From assembly GCA_947486185.1 (NCBI GenBank), contig CANKTH010000033.1, positions 1 to 42,755 of the forward strand: a stretch of DNA of 42,755 nt. Direction: 5' to 3'. Position numbers and translations under genes: made by a program. Source of the DNA: Deltaproteobacteria bacterium. Its GTDB lineage: Bacteria > Myxococcota_A > UBA796 > SXON01. Shown one piece after another: positions 17,046 through 25,970 of the stretch (position 1 is its first letter; every line of letters begins with the position of its first letter). The notes under the pieces were generated by a model. The model made no database searches and was not told the DNA's origin. It worked only from the letters and a program-made list of their open reading frames with translations.

Positions 17046-17258
17046 ATGGCCAGCAGACCCAAGGACCCCGGCATCGCAGCGGTACTCTCGGTGGTGATTC
17101 CCGGTATTGGCCAGTTCTACGCCGGTAAGTGGGGGTGGGGCATCTTCTGGCTCATCGTCACGCCCGGCTTCTGGATCGGGAGCGGTGGGCTGATCGGCTG
17201 GGTATGCCACGTCGCTTCAGCGATACAGGCTCATAATCAGGTACGAGACAACGCGTGA
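17046..17258 (+). CDS. small TM2-domain-like membrane protein
   Basis: 70 residues. After a short basic start (MASRPKDPGIAAVLS), the blocks IPGIGQFYAGKWGWGIFWLI and GGLIGWVCHVASAIQAHNQ match the TM2 layout of two membrane helices joined by a short turn, with the typical G-Q-F-Y-A-G-K segment. GAGGTGA lies 3 bases before the ATG at 17046. It is a single gene between the ImuA-like gene (divergent) and the helicase. TM2 proteins have no single known function. Confidence 0.78.
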   Translation: MASRPKDPGIAAVLSVVIPGIGQFYAGKWGWGIFWLIVTPGFWIGSGGLIGWVCHVASAIQAHNQVRDNA

Positions 17259-17341
17259 CGTTGGCTGCCCTTGACGTGCCGAGGGCGCTGCCTTAGCAGC
17301 CCGCTCCGTCAGGCGAGGTCCGACGGGTGCCCCACGCCCGA

Positions 17342-17375
17342 GCTCGGTGAACGTAAGGGTGATGACCCTCCGAGC
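17342..17375 (+). promoter_or_regulatory. leader hairpin in front of the DEAD-box helicase
   Basis: Outer stem GCTCGG/CCGAGC (17342-17347 with 17370-17375) stacks on inner stem AGGGT/ACCCT (17356-17360 with 17365-17369) with a GATG loop and an 8-base bulge on the 5' side. It ends 13 bases before the TTG start, where it would sit in the ribosome's path. It may limit translation until unwound. The pairing is visible; the role is inference. Confidence 0.35.
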
Positions 17376-17388
17376 CCGATGAGCCTAC

Positions 17389-18513
17389 TTGTCTACTGAT
17401 ATCGTTAGTTTTTCCAATCTCGCCCTGATCGATCCTCTGCTTCGGGCCCTGACCGGCGCCGGCTACGAACGGCCCACCCCCATCCAGGCCGCCGCGATCC
17501 CGCCCGTGCTCGCTGGCCGCGACCTCTGCGGCACCGCCCAGACCGGCACCGGCAAAACCGCTGCTTTTGCCCTGCCGATCCTGCAACAGCTCAGCGCCAC
17601 CCGCGGGGCCGGCGGCATCCGCGCCCTCATCCTGTCCCCCACCCGAGAGCTTGCCGCACAAATCGGCGATTCCTTTAGGATCTACGGGCAGTTCCTCAAG
17701 ATCCGTCACACCGTCGCCTTCGGCGGCGTCGGGCAGGGCGCGCAGGAGAGGGCGCTCAAAGCGGGGGTGGACGTCCTCATCGCCTGCCCCGGGCGGCTGT
17801 TGGACCTCATGGGCCAGGGCCTCGTCAAGCTCGACCGTATCGAGATCTTTGTGCTCGACGAAGCAGACCGGATGCTCGACATGGGCTTCATCCACGATGT
17901 ACGTCGGGTCGTGAGCCTGCTGCCGCGTCAGCGGCAGACCTTGCTGTTCAGCGCCACGATGCCGCGGGACATCGAGGAGCTCGCCGCCACGATGCTGAAA
18001 ACGCCGGCCCGCGTGAGCGTCGCGCCCCCGGCAGCGACGGCAGATCGCGTACGTCAATCTGTACAATTCGTGGACAAGGCGTCCAAGCGGGCCGCTCTCC
18101 AGCGTATCCTCGACGATCCCCGGCTCACCCGCGTGATCGTGTTCACCCGCACCAAACACGGAGCCAACCGGGTCGCAGAGGCCTTGAGCCGGGCCGCGAT
18201 CGGCGCCGAGGCGATCCACGGAAACAAGTCGCAGAACGCCCGGGAGCGCGCGCTCGCCAACTTCAAGAGCGGGGTGACCCGGGTGTTGGTCGCGACCGAC
18301 ATCGCGGCCCGAGGCATCCACGTCGATGGCGTCTCGCACGTCATCAACTTTGATCTTCCCGAAGTTGCGGAGACCTATGTCCACCGGATCGGCCGCACCG
18401 CGCGCGCCGACGCCGACGGCGAAGCGATCTCCCTGTGCGACGGCGAAGAGCGTGGCCTGCTCCGGGAGATCGAGAAGCTCACGCGCCAGAGGATTCCGGA
18501 GCTTCGCGCCTGA
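17389..18513 (+). CDS. DEAD-box ATP-dependent RNA helicase (RhlE-like)
   Basis: 374 residues with the full helicase core and almost no C-terminal tail. Q motif: GYERPTPIQ. Motif I: AQTGTGKT. Ia: [49 protein letters not shown]. It unwinds short RNA duplexes; RhlE-type enzymes act in ribosome assembly and RNA turnover. The start is TTG, as no in-frame ATG or GTG lies between it and the preceding gene in a sensible place. The rare start and the preceding hairpin suggest restrained translation. It lacks the basic tail of RhlB or DeaD. Confidence 0.93.
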   Translation: MSTDIVSFSNLALIDPLLRALTGAGYERPTPIQAAAIPPVLAGRDLCGTAQTGTGKTAAFALPILQQLSATRGAGGIRALILSPTRELAAQIGDSFRIYGQFLKIRHTVAFGGVGQGAQERALKAGVDVLIACPGRLLDLMGQGLVKLDRIEIFVLDEADRMLDMGFIHDVRRVVSLLPRQRQTLLFSATMPRDIEELAATMLKTPARVSVAPPAATADRVRQSVQFVDKASKRAALQRILDDPRLTRVIVFTRTKHGANRVAEALSRAAIGAEAIHGNKSQNARERALANFKSGVTRVLVATDIAARGIHVDGVSHVINFDLPEVAETYVHRIGRTARADADGEAISLCDGEERGLLREIEKLTRQRIPELRA

Positions 18514-18525
18514 TTCATCGGGCCA

Positions 18526-18552
18526 GACCGCGCGCCGGGAGGCGGCGCGGTC
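18526..18552 (+). terminator. hairpin after the DEAD-box helicase
   Basis: GACCGCGC at 18526-18533 pairs with GCGCGGTC at 18545-18552. The stem extends inward by three more pairs (GCC/GGC) across one bulged base to a GGGA loop. It starts 12 bases after the helicase stop. There is a C-rich rather than T-rich tail. It could serve both this gene and the convergent TolB-like gene. Confidence 0.42.
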
Positions 18553-18612
18553 CCCCGATCCTGACGACCAGGCCGAGCGCCTTAGGGCCCGCTACCGACG
18601 GGCCGTTCCCGG

Positions 18613-19656
18613 CTACTGGCCGGTGACGTCCACCACGTGGAGCTGACGCCAGTCCGCGCCCGATGCGGGCAGCGCGGTGAACGAGAGCCAGGTGCGGCCG
18701 TTCGCCGACACCATATCGGGGTCGCCCACTGCGGTGAGCCCGGTGTTGATCTTCCGGGTCCCCGAACCGTCAAGGTTCGTCACGAAGACGAAATTGTCGG
18801 TAGAAGGCGCGCTTGAGCCGTAGAGCACCGCGGTGCCCTCTGGGTTGACCGCTGGGGCCGACCGAAGCGGTAGCCGGATGTCCTTGGCCAGGATCGTACG
18901 CTCTCCGCCTGCGAGCGGAACAACCGCGAGATCCCAGTGATCGTCTCCGCGCTCGTTGGTGTAATAGACCACCCTGTCGCCGATACAGATCGGACGCGTC
19001 TGGTCTCCGTTACCCCCGCGAAGCGGCGTGGCATCACCGGAGCCGCGCCACACGAACAGGTCCTCGGTGCCATGGCTCTTGCGCGAAAAGACGAGCGTGG
19101 TGCCGTCGGAGCAGTACCGTGGGGCGTTCTCGGGCTCCTTCGAGCTCATCGCCGGCGTCACCTTGTTGGTCGCCTGGGCGAACTGGTAGATGTCGCCGAG
19201 CCCGGTGGCCCCAGAGGTAAACACCAGCTTGGTGCCATCGGGGGACAACGAGGGCCACGCGAGGCCACCGCCGACCTGGGCGGTGCTCAGGTACTCCGCC
19301 GGCGAAGAACCACCCGGCATCAAGTAGTAGAGCCGGGTCGTACCACCAGCGTTCGCCGCCTCGAATATCAGCGGCCCCTTAGGGTGCCAATTAGGATTGG
19401 CCGCGTAGGAGCCACCGCTTGAGAAGCTGGAAGAGCTGCCCGGGATGACGATCTTCTGGGGCACGCCAGAAGCGTTGCCCGAGTTGATCTTTACCAGGAA
19501 CATATCCACTTTATCTGCGTTGTTGTTGACCTCGAACGCCAACCAGGTGCCGTCCGGGCTCCACTGAGGGTTCGCCGCGTGACCCGCAGAACCCGTCCAA
19601 CTGATCTCGACCGCGTGTGCCGAGGTCACCATCGAGAGGACCGTCGCCAACCACAT
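18613..19656 (-). CDS. secreted TolB/WD40-like beta-propeller protein
   Basis: 347 residues with a signal peptide (MWLATVLSMVTSAHA). The mature chain is built of repeated blade motifs of the PD40/TolB kind: NPQWSPDGTWLAFEVN, NPNWHPKGPLIFEA, WPSLSPDGTKLVFTSG, APRYCSDGTTLVFSRK, APAVNPEGTAVLYGSS and a weaker last one. There are therefore about six blades. AGGAGG lies 5 bases before the ATG at 19656; a second ATG is one codon earlier. It stands alone between the helicase (convergent) and the end of the importer operon, with no tol-pal genes nearby. It may bind a periplasmic protein or polymer; the ligand is unknown. Confidence 0.82.
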   Translation of the reverse strand: MWLATVLSMVTSAHAVEISWTGSAGHAANPQWSPDGTWLAFEVNNNADKVDMFLVKINSGNASGVPQKIVIPGSSSSFSSGGSYAANPNWHPKGPLIFEAANAGGTTRLYYLMPGGSSPAEYLSTAQVGGGLAWPSLSPDGTKLVFTSGATGLGDIYQFAQATNKVTPAMSSKEPENAPRYCSDGTTLVFSRKSHGTEDLFVWRGSGDATPLRGGNGDQTRPICIGDRVVYYTNERGDDHWDLAVVPLAGGERTILAKDIRLPLRSAPAVNPEGTAVLYGSSAPSTDNFVFVTNLDGSGTRKINTGLTAVGDPDMVSANGRTWLSFTALPASGADWRQLHVVDVTGQ

Positions 19657-19807
19657 CATGACCTCCTGACCGACGAGGCCAACTGCGCCACGCCCGTTTG
19701 TCCGTTTGTACAGTTCGAGCCCGCGCGAAACCAAACCGCGCCTTGAGGTGCCAAACCCCGGCTCAAAACAACCATTCCCGACCCAACGATCCCCGATGGC
19801 ATCTGCG

Positions 19808-21031
19808 CTACTTCCCCCCGGCGAACGACGGCTCGAGGGTCAGCGCGAGCTCACCCCATGGCCACATCCGCTCTGCGTCGAGCATCGCGCCACCCTCAAC
19901 GCCGAGCGCGAGCTGGTAGCTTCCAAACTTCACCAGCCCATAATCGACCGAACCGCCGACCCCGAACAGGGTGACCGACGCAGTAAGGGGCACCACCGAG
20001 TAGGCGCCGGGCCCCGGGCTGGACGGCGTGACCTGCGCCGAACCGACGCCCATCAGCGGACCCACACCCACTTTCAACCCACTGAATCGCGCGGTACCCG
20101 CGAGCCAGGCATAGCCGAGCCGGAGCTGATTCTGCGTCGGCGCGGTGCCAGAGAACTGCTCAAAATTCACCTCCTCGCCGTCCGTGCCCGCCGAGCCCGT
20201 GAACCCGTGGTAGCCCACCTGCCCCAGCACCCCGAGCACCGGCGAGACGGCAAGCTCGTAGCCGACTCCCGCCCGAATACCCGGCCCGCCGAAGCCGCCG
20301 GCCACCGGCCCCGAATCCGCCGCGCCAGCCGAGGTCAGGCTCGCGCCGATCGCGACACGTACGCCACCAGAGGCCTTGAAGTCGCCACCACCGGAGGCGA
20401 CCGCGGCCTCACCGACCGTGACCTCCACAGCCTTACCCGCCACGACCGCGAAGGTGGTCTCACCAATAGCGTAGTCGCCCGCCGGCAGCAGACCCTCGAA
20501 GGGCTCACGCGCCGAGAGCCGGGTATTCGCGAAGGTGATCGCCTGCCGCTGCTCCGGAGCGAAGGGGGGCATCACGGGCACGGCCGCAGCGCCTTCTTTC
20601 GCCGTGCGGCCGAACCGGATGTCCACTTCGCCGAAGCTCGCATCGATGTCCGCCAGGAAGCCTTTCACTTCGTCGGACGGCTTGACCTTGCCGGCGTTGA
20701 TCAGCCGCTCGCGACACGCCCCCATGTTCCCGAGCGCACGCGCAGCCTCCGCCCCCAGTCGATGATCTTCGTAGGTGAGAACCTCCCCTTTTTCAGCCAG
20801 TATCAGGAGGCGCTTGTAGTTTGACTCCACCCCTGCCCAGGCATTACGAGCCGCATACTTCCGCATCTCTTCGTAGAGCTGGAGATGTTCTGCCTTCTCC
20901 GCTTCACCGGCGTGAGCGACCGGGCTCCACGCCGACGCGGCGATGAGCGTCATGCCCAGGAGCACCGTCGCGAGCCGACGCGGCGTTGTTCGTAGAGAAA
21001 CCAGCGGGACGCTACACCGAGGAGAGATCAT
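19808..21031 (-). CDS. predicted envelope protein: helical domain plus beta-barrel-like C-terminus
   Basis: 407 residues. A signal peptide ends near PVAHAG (residue 42). Residues 43-130 are alpha-helical and TPR-like (HLQLYEEMRKYAARNAWAGVESNYKRLL and similar). A small beta segment (GLLPAGDYAIGETTFAVVAGKAVEV) resembles PEGA-type sequence. From about 235 to the end, alternating strands with Gly and aromatics (GVRVAIGASLT, RAGVGYELAVS, GVLGQVGYHGF, LALGVEGGAML) suggest an outer-membrane barrel. The ATG at 21031 overlaps the stop of the last ATPase gene, so this is the final gene of the importer operon. It might form the outer-membrane entry or a surface receptor; that is inference. Confidence 0.68.
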   Translation of the reverse strand: MISPRCSVPLVSLRTTPRRLATVLLGMTLIAASAWSPVAHAGEAEKAEHLQLYEEMRKYAARNAWAGVESNYKRLLILAEKGEVLTYEDHRLGAEAARALGNMGACRERLINAGKVKPSDEVKGFLADIDASFGEVDIRFGRTAKEGAAAVPVMPPFAPEQRQAITFANTRLSAREPFEGLLPAGDYAIGETTFAVVAGKAVEVTVGEAAVASGGGDFKASGGVRVAIGASLTSAGAADSGPVAGGFGGPGIRAGVGYELAVSPVLGVLGQVGYHGFTGSAGTDGEEVNFEQFSGTAPTQNQLRLGYAWLAGTARFSGLKVGVGPLMGVGSAQVTPSSPGPGAYSVVPLTASVTLFGVGGSVDYGLVKFGSYQLALGVEGGAMLDAERMWPWGELALTLEPSFAGGK

Positions 21032-21813
21032 GAGGCACCGGGGAGGTCCTGCCAGGGGTCCAGCAGGGAGAGGGTGTAGGGATGGGTGGGGCGGACGTCG
21101 CGGAGCTTGAAGTTTTCGATGACCTCGCCGCGCAACATGACCACCGCACGGTGGCACCAGGCCTCGGCGGCGTCGAGGTCGTGTGTGACCAGGATACACC
21201 CAGCGCCCGCAGGAAGGTTGCCGATCAGATCCTTCAGTACGGTCTCACGACGTTGAGGATCGAGGCCACTTGTTGGCTCATCGGCCACGATGATCCGCGG
21301 ATCGAGCGCCAACACCCGGGCGAGCGTGACCCGGCGCTGTTCGCCACCGGAGAGCTCCCGCGGAAGCGCGTGGTGGCGATGCGAGAGCCCCAGGCGGGAG
21401 AGCATCTTGGCCCCCTCCGCCGCCGCGGCCGGTCGCGTCCGCCCGCCGAGCACCGTTAGGGTCTCCACCACGTGCTCCATCACGGTTTGTTGAGGATCAA
21501 GAGCCGCCATCGCGTCTTGAGGGATGTACTGGACTCGGGCTCGGAGCGGCCGCCGCTCCGACTCGCTCATCCGGTCCCAGTCGCGGTCCAATACGCGCAC
21601 TCGACCAGAAGTAGCTGGTTCAAGGCCGAGAATAATCCGGGAGAGCGTGGTCTTCCCGGACCCTGACTGGCCCACCAGCGCCACGATCTCGCCCTCTGCG
21701 AGCGTGAAATCCACACCGCCGAGAGCGGCGACCTCACGCACGGGGCTCCAGGGCCATGACCCAGGAATTCGGAAGGTTTTCCGAAGGTCTGTCACCTCGA
21801 CGAGCAGGCTCAC
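21028..21813 (-). CDS. ABC importer ATPase, second of pair (OppF/NikE-like)
   Basis: 261 residues. Walker A GQSGSGKT, Q-loop in VQYIPQDAMAALDPQQT, signature LSGGEQRR, Walker B IIVADEPTSGLD and the switch histidine in LVTHDLD are all present. It is near NikE in length (268) and lacks the roughly 60-residue C-terminal extension of classic OppF. Start is GTG, overlapping the partner ATPase stop (GTGA). It should couple ATP hydrolysis to the two permeases encoded upstream in the operon. Confidence 0.92.
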   Translation of the reverse strand: MSLLVEVTDLRKTFRIPGSWPWSPVREVAALGGVDFTLAEGEIVALVGQSGSGKTTLSRIILGLEPATSGRVRVLDRDWDRMSESERRPLRARVQYIPQDAMAALDPQQTVMEHVVETLTVLGGRTRPAAAAEGAKMLSRLGLSHRHHALPRELSGGEQRRVTLARVLALDPRIIVADEPTSGLDPQRRETVLKDLIGNLPAGAGCILVTHDLDAAEAWCHRAVVMLRGEVIENFKLRDVRPTHPYTLSLLDPWQDLPGAS

Positions 21814-22550
21814 TCGGCCTCCGCGGGTGAAGAGAAACGTACGACATCATCCGCGATCCGGCTGACGGTGTCTTCGTGGTGCGAGATCAGCAGGATGCCG
21901 CAACGATGGGCCTTACCCACAGCGACCAGCAGCTCAACGACTTGTCGGCGAAGTACCGGATCGAGTCCCGTTTCCGGCTCATCGGCGATGAGCACCCGGG
22001 GGGCCGAGGCCATTGCGATCGCGAGCGCCGCCCGCTGGCACATACCGCCCGAAAGCTCACCAGGCAGGGAGCCAGAAACATAGGGTGCAAGTCCAACTTC
22101 GGCCAGAAGTGCCAACACCAGCTTGCCCACCGGCTCCCGCGACGGTTCGATACGTCGCTGAATCGCCATCTCCATCTGCCGGCCGATGGTGCGCCCCGGG
22201 TTCAGGGCGCTCGACGCAGTCTGCGGCGAATATGAGAGGTAAGAACCTCGGAGATGTGCAGTGTCTTTGAGGAGCTGTGCCTGACTCGCCGTGCCACCGC
22301 CAGCGACCCCAGCGAACCAGTCTCGATCGCCCTGTAACGCCGGGTAATGTAGCGTACCCGCACGCAGGCCCGGCGAGACGTCGAGCACGGCCATCGCGGC
22401 GCGCGCCGTAAGCGACTTACCTGACCCCGAAGGCCCACAAAGCGCCGTCACCTTGGCCTCGCATACGGTGACATCGACGCCCTCGACGAGGAGCCGGTCA
22501 GGGGCCGCGAGGGTGAGCCCCCGCACGGCCAGTAGCGTCGGCGTGTTCAT
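21810..22550 (-). CDS. ABC importer ATPase, first of pair (OppD/NikD-like)
   Basis: 246 residues from the ATG at 22550, which overlaps the permease stop (ATGA). Walker A is GPSGSGKS, the Q-loop region is YLSYSPQTASSALNP, the signature is LSGGMCQR, Walker B is VLIADEPETGLD, and the switch His is in LISHHEDT. The family usually has DEPTTALD, so the Glu after DEP is a small oddity. It lacks the C-terminal oligopeptide domain of OppD, giving NikD-like length (254). Confidence 0.92.
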   Translation of the reverse strand: MNTPTLLAVRGLTLAAPDRLLVEGVDVTVCEAKVTALCGPSGSGKSLTARAAMAVLDVSPGLRAGTLHYPALQGDRDWFAGVAGGGTASQAQLLKDTAHLRGSYLSYSPQTASSALNPGRTIGRQMEMAIQRRIEPSREPVGKLVLALLAEVGLAPYVSGSLPGELSGGMCQRAALAIAMASAPRVLIADEPETGLDPVLRRQVVELLVAVGKAHRCGILLISHHEDTVSRIADDVVRFSSPAEAE

Positions 22551-23365
22551 CTTGCCCTCGCCGCGACGGTGAACCCGCGCGCCATGAGCGTCACCAGGCC
22601 GACGAGCACAAGCCCGAGCACGAGGGCGTGACCGGAAGGCTGGCTGGTGACGAGGCTGCGGTAGCCATCGGCCAACAACGCCGCCCACGACTGGATGTTG
22701 TCAGGGTGCGTGAAGCTCGACTGGTTCTTCTGTGCAGAGAGGTAGGAGAGCGAGATCTCCAAGAAGGTGACTTGGACGATGGTCTCAGAGGCCTGCCGCA
22801 CCACGACAGGGCGTAGGTTCAACGCTACGATATGGTAGAGGTAGATCCGGGACCAGGAGAAGCCGTGAGCCTTGAGCGCCTCGACGAAACGAGCGCCACC
22901 GAGTCGTTCGGCCACCGCGGCGGCCTCATCCATCGCGCCAGGGCTCCCGAGCACCGCCCAAGCGAGCCCGAGGGGCAACAGGCTTCGCCAGGTTGACGGG
23001 ATCAAGAGGGCCACCACGAGGATGACCACCATCCGCGGAAGACTCCCGACAAGCTCGGAAAAAGCCTGAATCACGCTATCGACCCGCGCGCTGCCGACAC
23101 ACCGGAGCAGTCCGCCCAACACCGCCGCAAAAGCGACCGCCGCACCCGCCACCAGAGCCGGCAGGACGATGACCCGCGCCCCCTGCTGGGCGTACTCCGT
23201 CAGGGGACGGCCGCGTGCATCCGTGCCGAAAGGGAACACCTCGGCCGGACCCTTGTAGGCCACCTCCATGGATCCAGCCGAGAGATGATCCGGCGCGAGC
23301 AGCCCAGCGCCAACCAGCCCGAAAAAGCAGGCCGAAGCGACAACGAGCGACAGAGCGCGGCTCAT
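22547..23365 (-). CDS. ABC importer permease, second (OppC/NikC-like)
   Basis: 272 residues with an N-terminal span, a periplasmic segment (FPFGTDARGRPL, typical of the OppC group) and about five further spans. The EAA loop for ATPase contact is AAAVAERLGGARFVEALKAHGFS in pieces. The ATG at 23365 overlaps the stop of the first permease. It pairs with the 23362-24291 product to form the membrane channel. Confidence 0.9.
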   Translation of the reverse strand: MSRALSLVVASACFFGLVGAGLLAPDHLSAGSMEVAYKGPAEVFPFGTDARGRPLTEYAQQGARVIVLPALVAGAAVAFAAVLGGLLRCVGSARVDSVIQAFSELVGSLPRMVVILVVALLIPSTWRSLLPLGLAWAVLGSPGAMDEAAAVAERLGGARFVEALKAHGFSWSRIYLYHIVALNLRPVVVRQASETIVQVTFLEISLSYLSAQKNQSSFTHPDNIQSWAALLADGYRSLVTSQPSGHALVLGLVLVGLVTLMARGFTVAARAR

Positions 23366-24291
23366 CCGGGCGCTAAGGGCAGTACGGGGGCGCGCCGTAC
23401 GTGAAGGGACACGAGGATCTCGACCACCGCCTGAAAGAATAGCATGAAGGCCGAGAAAAAGGCGAATCCACCCGCGGCGGCGAGCACGACGCCAAAATCC
23501 TGGAGCAGCGTCCCCTGCCAGAGTAGATCCCCCACCCCATCAATCCGAAGCACCACCTCGACCACCACCGTGCCCGAGAGGAGGTGCACCAGCCTCGCGC
23601 GGAGCTGCCCCGCCAGCGCCGGGCTGACGTTGGGCAACATGTTGGCCAACACACCTTCTCCTCGAAGCACGGCAACGCCGACGTAGCGCTGCTTTTCTTC
23701 CGCCGAAAACAACGCTCTTACGCCCGCAACCGCGGCGCCCAGCGCGCCGTCGGACAGGCCCAGAACCACCGCGCCCACTCCGAGGCGCACCATACGCGCG
23801 TGTTCGTCGAAACTCTCCGCCCCGTAACGAAGCTCGATCAACGCCGCAAAAAACAGCGAGAAGATCACCGCGGGCACCACCCCGAATGCGGAGAGCGCGG
23901 GGTCGACCCGGGCGGGCAGACGGCCGGTGGCCGCGCCGATGCTGCCGAGCACGATCGGCAGCATACCGAGCGCCATCAACAACGTCGTCGTCGGCACCGA
24001 CTCTTCGAGCAGCGACCGGACGGTGACCCCCTGGAGTACACGCCAGGAGTTGCCAAAATCCCCCTGCATCGCCGATGACAACCAGTTCACGTAGAAGTGC
24101 CAGGGTCCCTGATCGAGGTTCCAGCGCGCGGCGAGCACCTCGGTGCCCCCACAACGTTCGGGAGGACAGATGATCTCGGCAGGGTCGCCTGGGAGAGCCC
24201 AAATGAGGGCTGTGATGATCGCGGGCACGGCAAAAGGCAGCACCAACGCTGCCAGAAGTCGCACCAACGGTCTCAGCCACCAAACCTTCAC
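23362..24291 (-). CDS. ABC importer permease, first (OppB/NikB-like)
   Basis: 309 residues. The opening pattern LIWALPGDPAEI, then WNLDQGPWHFYVNWL and GDFGNSW, is standard for OppB/DppB/NikB proteins, followed by VRSLLEESVPTTTLLMA and later spans. An unusual CPPERC pair of cysteines lies in the first periplasmic loop (about residues 42-47), where a disulfide or metal site is possible. Start is GTG. It lies 90 bases after the binding-protein gene, the only sizeable gap in the operon. Confidence 0.9.
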   Translation of the reverse strand: MKVWWLRPLVRLLAALVLPFAVPAIITALIWALPGDPAEIICPPERCGGTEVLAARWNLDQGPWHFYVNWLSSAMQGDFGNSWRVLQGVTVRSLLEESVPTTTLLMALGMLPIVLGSIGAATGRLPARVDPALSAFGVVPAVIFSLFFAALIELRYGAESFDEHARMVRLGVGAVVLGLSDGALGAAVAGVRALFSAEEKQRYVGVAVLRGEGVLANMLPNVSPALAGQLRARLVHLLSGTVVVEVVLRIDGVGDLLWQGTLLQDFGVVLAAAGGFAFFSAFMLFFQAVVEILVSLHVRRAPVLPLAPG

Positions 24292-24340
24292 GCGATCATG
24301 ACCTCAGAAGATGAGCCCCGGGAACCACCGGATCCGCCAA

Positions 24341-24360
24341 GGGGCCGCACCGCGGCGCCC
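24341..24360 (-). terminator. intra-operon hairpin between binding protein and permease genes
   Basis: GCCGC/GCGGC (24344-24348 with 24352-24356), extended by three G-C pairs across one bulge, gives a GC-rich hairpin in the 90-base gap. In many importer operons such a hairpin stabilises the upstream binding-protein mRNA or attenuates the membrane genes. There is no T-tract. Confidence 0.28.
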
Positions 24361-24381
24361 GCCGGAACCCCCCACCTAAAT

Positions 24382-25959
24382 CTAGTACTTCCAGCTATCG
24401 ACTTCGGTCCAATAGAAGTACGGAGCAATCAGGTTGTTCCGCACTTCGTTTCGCCACGCACTCTTGGTGTCGAGCTTCCACATGAACAGGTAGGGCAGCT
24501 CGTCGGCGAGGATGGAGTGTAGCTTGTGGTAGGCGTCCGCTGCGGTGGTGTCGGTGCGCGCGGCGTTGTACTCGGCGACCGCTGCGTCCACCGCCGTGTT
24601 GCTGTAGTTGAAGATGTTGTTGGAGCCACGCGTGCCGGAGCGGGTCTCAAACAAGTCATTGACTTCCTCCACCACGCCGAAAGACCACTTCCCGACAACA
24701 ATATCAAAATCCGTCGCCTTTCCAGTGACCACGAGGCGGGACCAGTCGTCCGAAGGGATCTTGATCTCCTGGCGGTCAAACCCGGCGGCGCCAAGCTGGT
24801 TGGCCAACTGCGTGAGCAGATCAGGCGCCTCGTTGTCCAGCGAAGCGAGCATGCCAATGTTGAGCATGATCGGCTGGCCCTTGTGGTGCCACCGACCACC
24901 GACCTGTGTAAGGCCCGCGCTGGTGAGCAACTGGGCCGCTGCGGCCTTGTCGCTCTTTTCGCGCACCGGCACCGCCCGGTTGTAGAAGGGCGACGACTGC
25001 ACGAAAGGGCCAGAGATGAACTCGCACGGGCTGTTCTGCTCCCCGGGCTTGACGCCGATGGAGTACTGGCGGAGATCAGTGCGATCCATGATCAAGTTGA
25101 GGGCCTGGCGAACTCGCTTGTCGGACAGGGCGCCACGTTTGACGTTGATCGCCGCGAACCACCACGAACGGAGATCGTAGGCCTTCAACGACAGGTCGTC
25201 GGCGGCAGCGACGTCAGCACGCAGTGGCGGCGGCACCGCGATGATGCCTTGTACGCCGTTGTTCTTCAGCGTTGTGATCTGAACGACAGGGTCGCCACCT
25301 TCTTGCAACGCCAGTTGGGCGATGCCCGGGGCGTGGTGCCCGTTGGCGTAGCCCTCGAAGGTGACCCCTCGCCTACCCTTGCTGCCCTTGTAGGGACCCG
25401 TGCCGGTCGGCCGGGAGGCAAAGTCACCCTCCGGCAACACGAACGTGGCCCCGGCGAACGGAGACTCCGGGAGGAGAGAAAACCCAAGACGCTCCTGCGG
25501 ATTGTGGAAGATCTTGGTGAAGCGGACCAGGGCCACCGTCGTGGACTGCGCCTCGCAGCCCGCGAGCACCTGCCGGTAATCCTGGGCGATCGGGCTGGTA
25601 GTCTGTGGGTCGAGCATCGCGTTGACGGTGAAGCAGATGTCCTTGGACGTCACCGGCTTACCGTCGTGCCACTTGAGCCCGGCCTTGAGGGTGAGCTTGT
25701 ACGCTTTGCCACCTTCGGCGAGCTCGCCCTTTTCAATCACCCGGCTCATGATCCGGTTGTCGATCGCACTGTGGAAGTACAGCCGGTCGAAGACGAGCTC
25801 CTGCGAGCGGAAGTCCACCATCGAACTGCCATACAGGGGGTTGAGGGTGCTCGGTAGAGACTCCTCATAAAACGTGAGGGCGCCGGTCGACAGCAGCGCC
25901 GCCGAAAGGCCCAGAGAGACCGCGAGGTGGCGCCAGTGACCCGAAAAAGGTCGAACCAT
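24382..25959 (-). CDS. extracytoplasmic solute-binding protein, family 5 (peptide/nickel type)
   Basis: About 525 residues. I prefer the ATG at 25959 because GGAG lies 6 bases upstream; an ATG at 25971 overlapping the previous stop is also possible. A signal peptide (HLAVSLGLSAALLSTGA) precedes the SBP_bac_5 fold: LPSTLNPLYGSSMVDF, LKWHDGKPVTSKDICFTVNAM, ATGTGPYK-like PTGTGPYKGSKG, DKRVRQALNLIMDR, and a C-terminal lobe ending FYWTEVDSWKY. There is no lipobox, so it is probably free in the periplasm. Size and gene order fit both nickel and peptide importers. The substrate cannot be read from the sequence. Confidence 0.9.
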   Translation of the reverse strand: MVRPFSGHWRHLAVSLGLSAALLSTGALTFYEESLPSTLNPLYGSSMVDFRSQELVFDRLYFHSAIDNRIMSRVIEKGELAEGGKAYKLTLKAGLKWHDGKPVTSKDICFTVNAMLDPQTTSPIAQDYRQVLAGCEAQSTTVALVRFTKIFHNPQERLGFSLLPESPFAGATFVLPEGDFASRPTGTGPYKGSKGRRGVTFEGYANGHHAPGIAQLALQEGGDPVVQITTLKNNGVQGIIAVPPPLRADVAAADDLSLKAYDLRSWWFAAINVKRGALSDKRVRQALNLIMDRTDLRQYSIGVKPGEQNSPCEFISGPFVQSSPFYNRAVPVREKSDKAAAAQLLTSAGLTQVGGRWHHKGQPIMLNIGMLASLDNEAPDLLTQLANQLGAAGFDRQEIKIPSDDWSRLVVTGKATDFDIVVGKWSFGVVEEVNDLFETRSGTRGSNNIFNYSNTAVDAAVAEYNAARTDTTAADAYHKLHSILADELPYLFMWKLDTKSAWRNEVRNNLIAPYFYWTEVDSWKY

Positions 25960-25970
25960 GAGTTTCTCCA

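Noticed and set aside
17259..17388. Known riboswitch or 4.5S RNA in the helicase leader
   Set aside because: I found only a local hairpin; none of the conserved cores I know (for example c-di-GMP, cobalamin or SRP RNA motifs) is present.
18613..19656. Assignment as the Tol-Pal system protein TolB
   Set aside because: The propeller blades fit, but there is no TolB N-terminal domain and no tolQRA or pal gene nearby, so only a TolB-like propeller is claimed.
24526..25857. 443-residue plus-strand frame opposite the solute-binding protein gene
   Set aside because: It mirrors codons of a clear SBP family 5 gene and is rich in R, V, L, E, D and H in antisense style, with no domain.
21028..25959. 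Naming the importer nikABCDE or oppABCDF
   Set aside because: Order and lengths fit nik, but no nickel-specific residues or nickel-enzyme genes are visible, and binding-protein family 5 covers many substrates.
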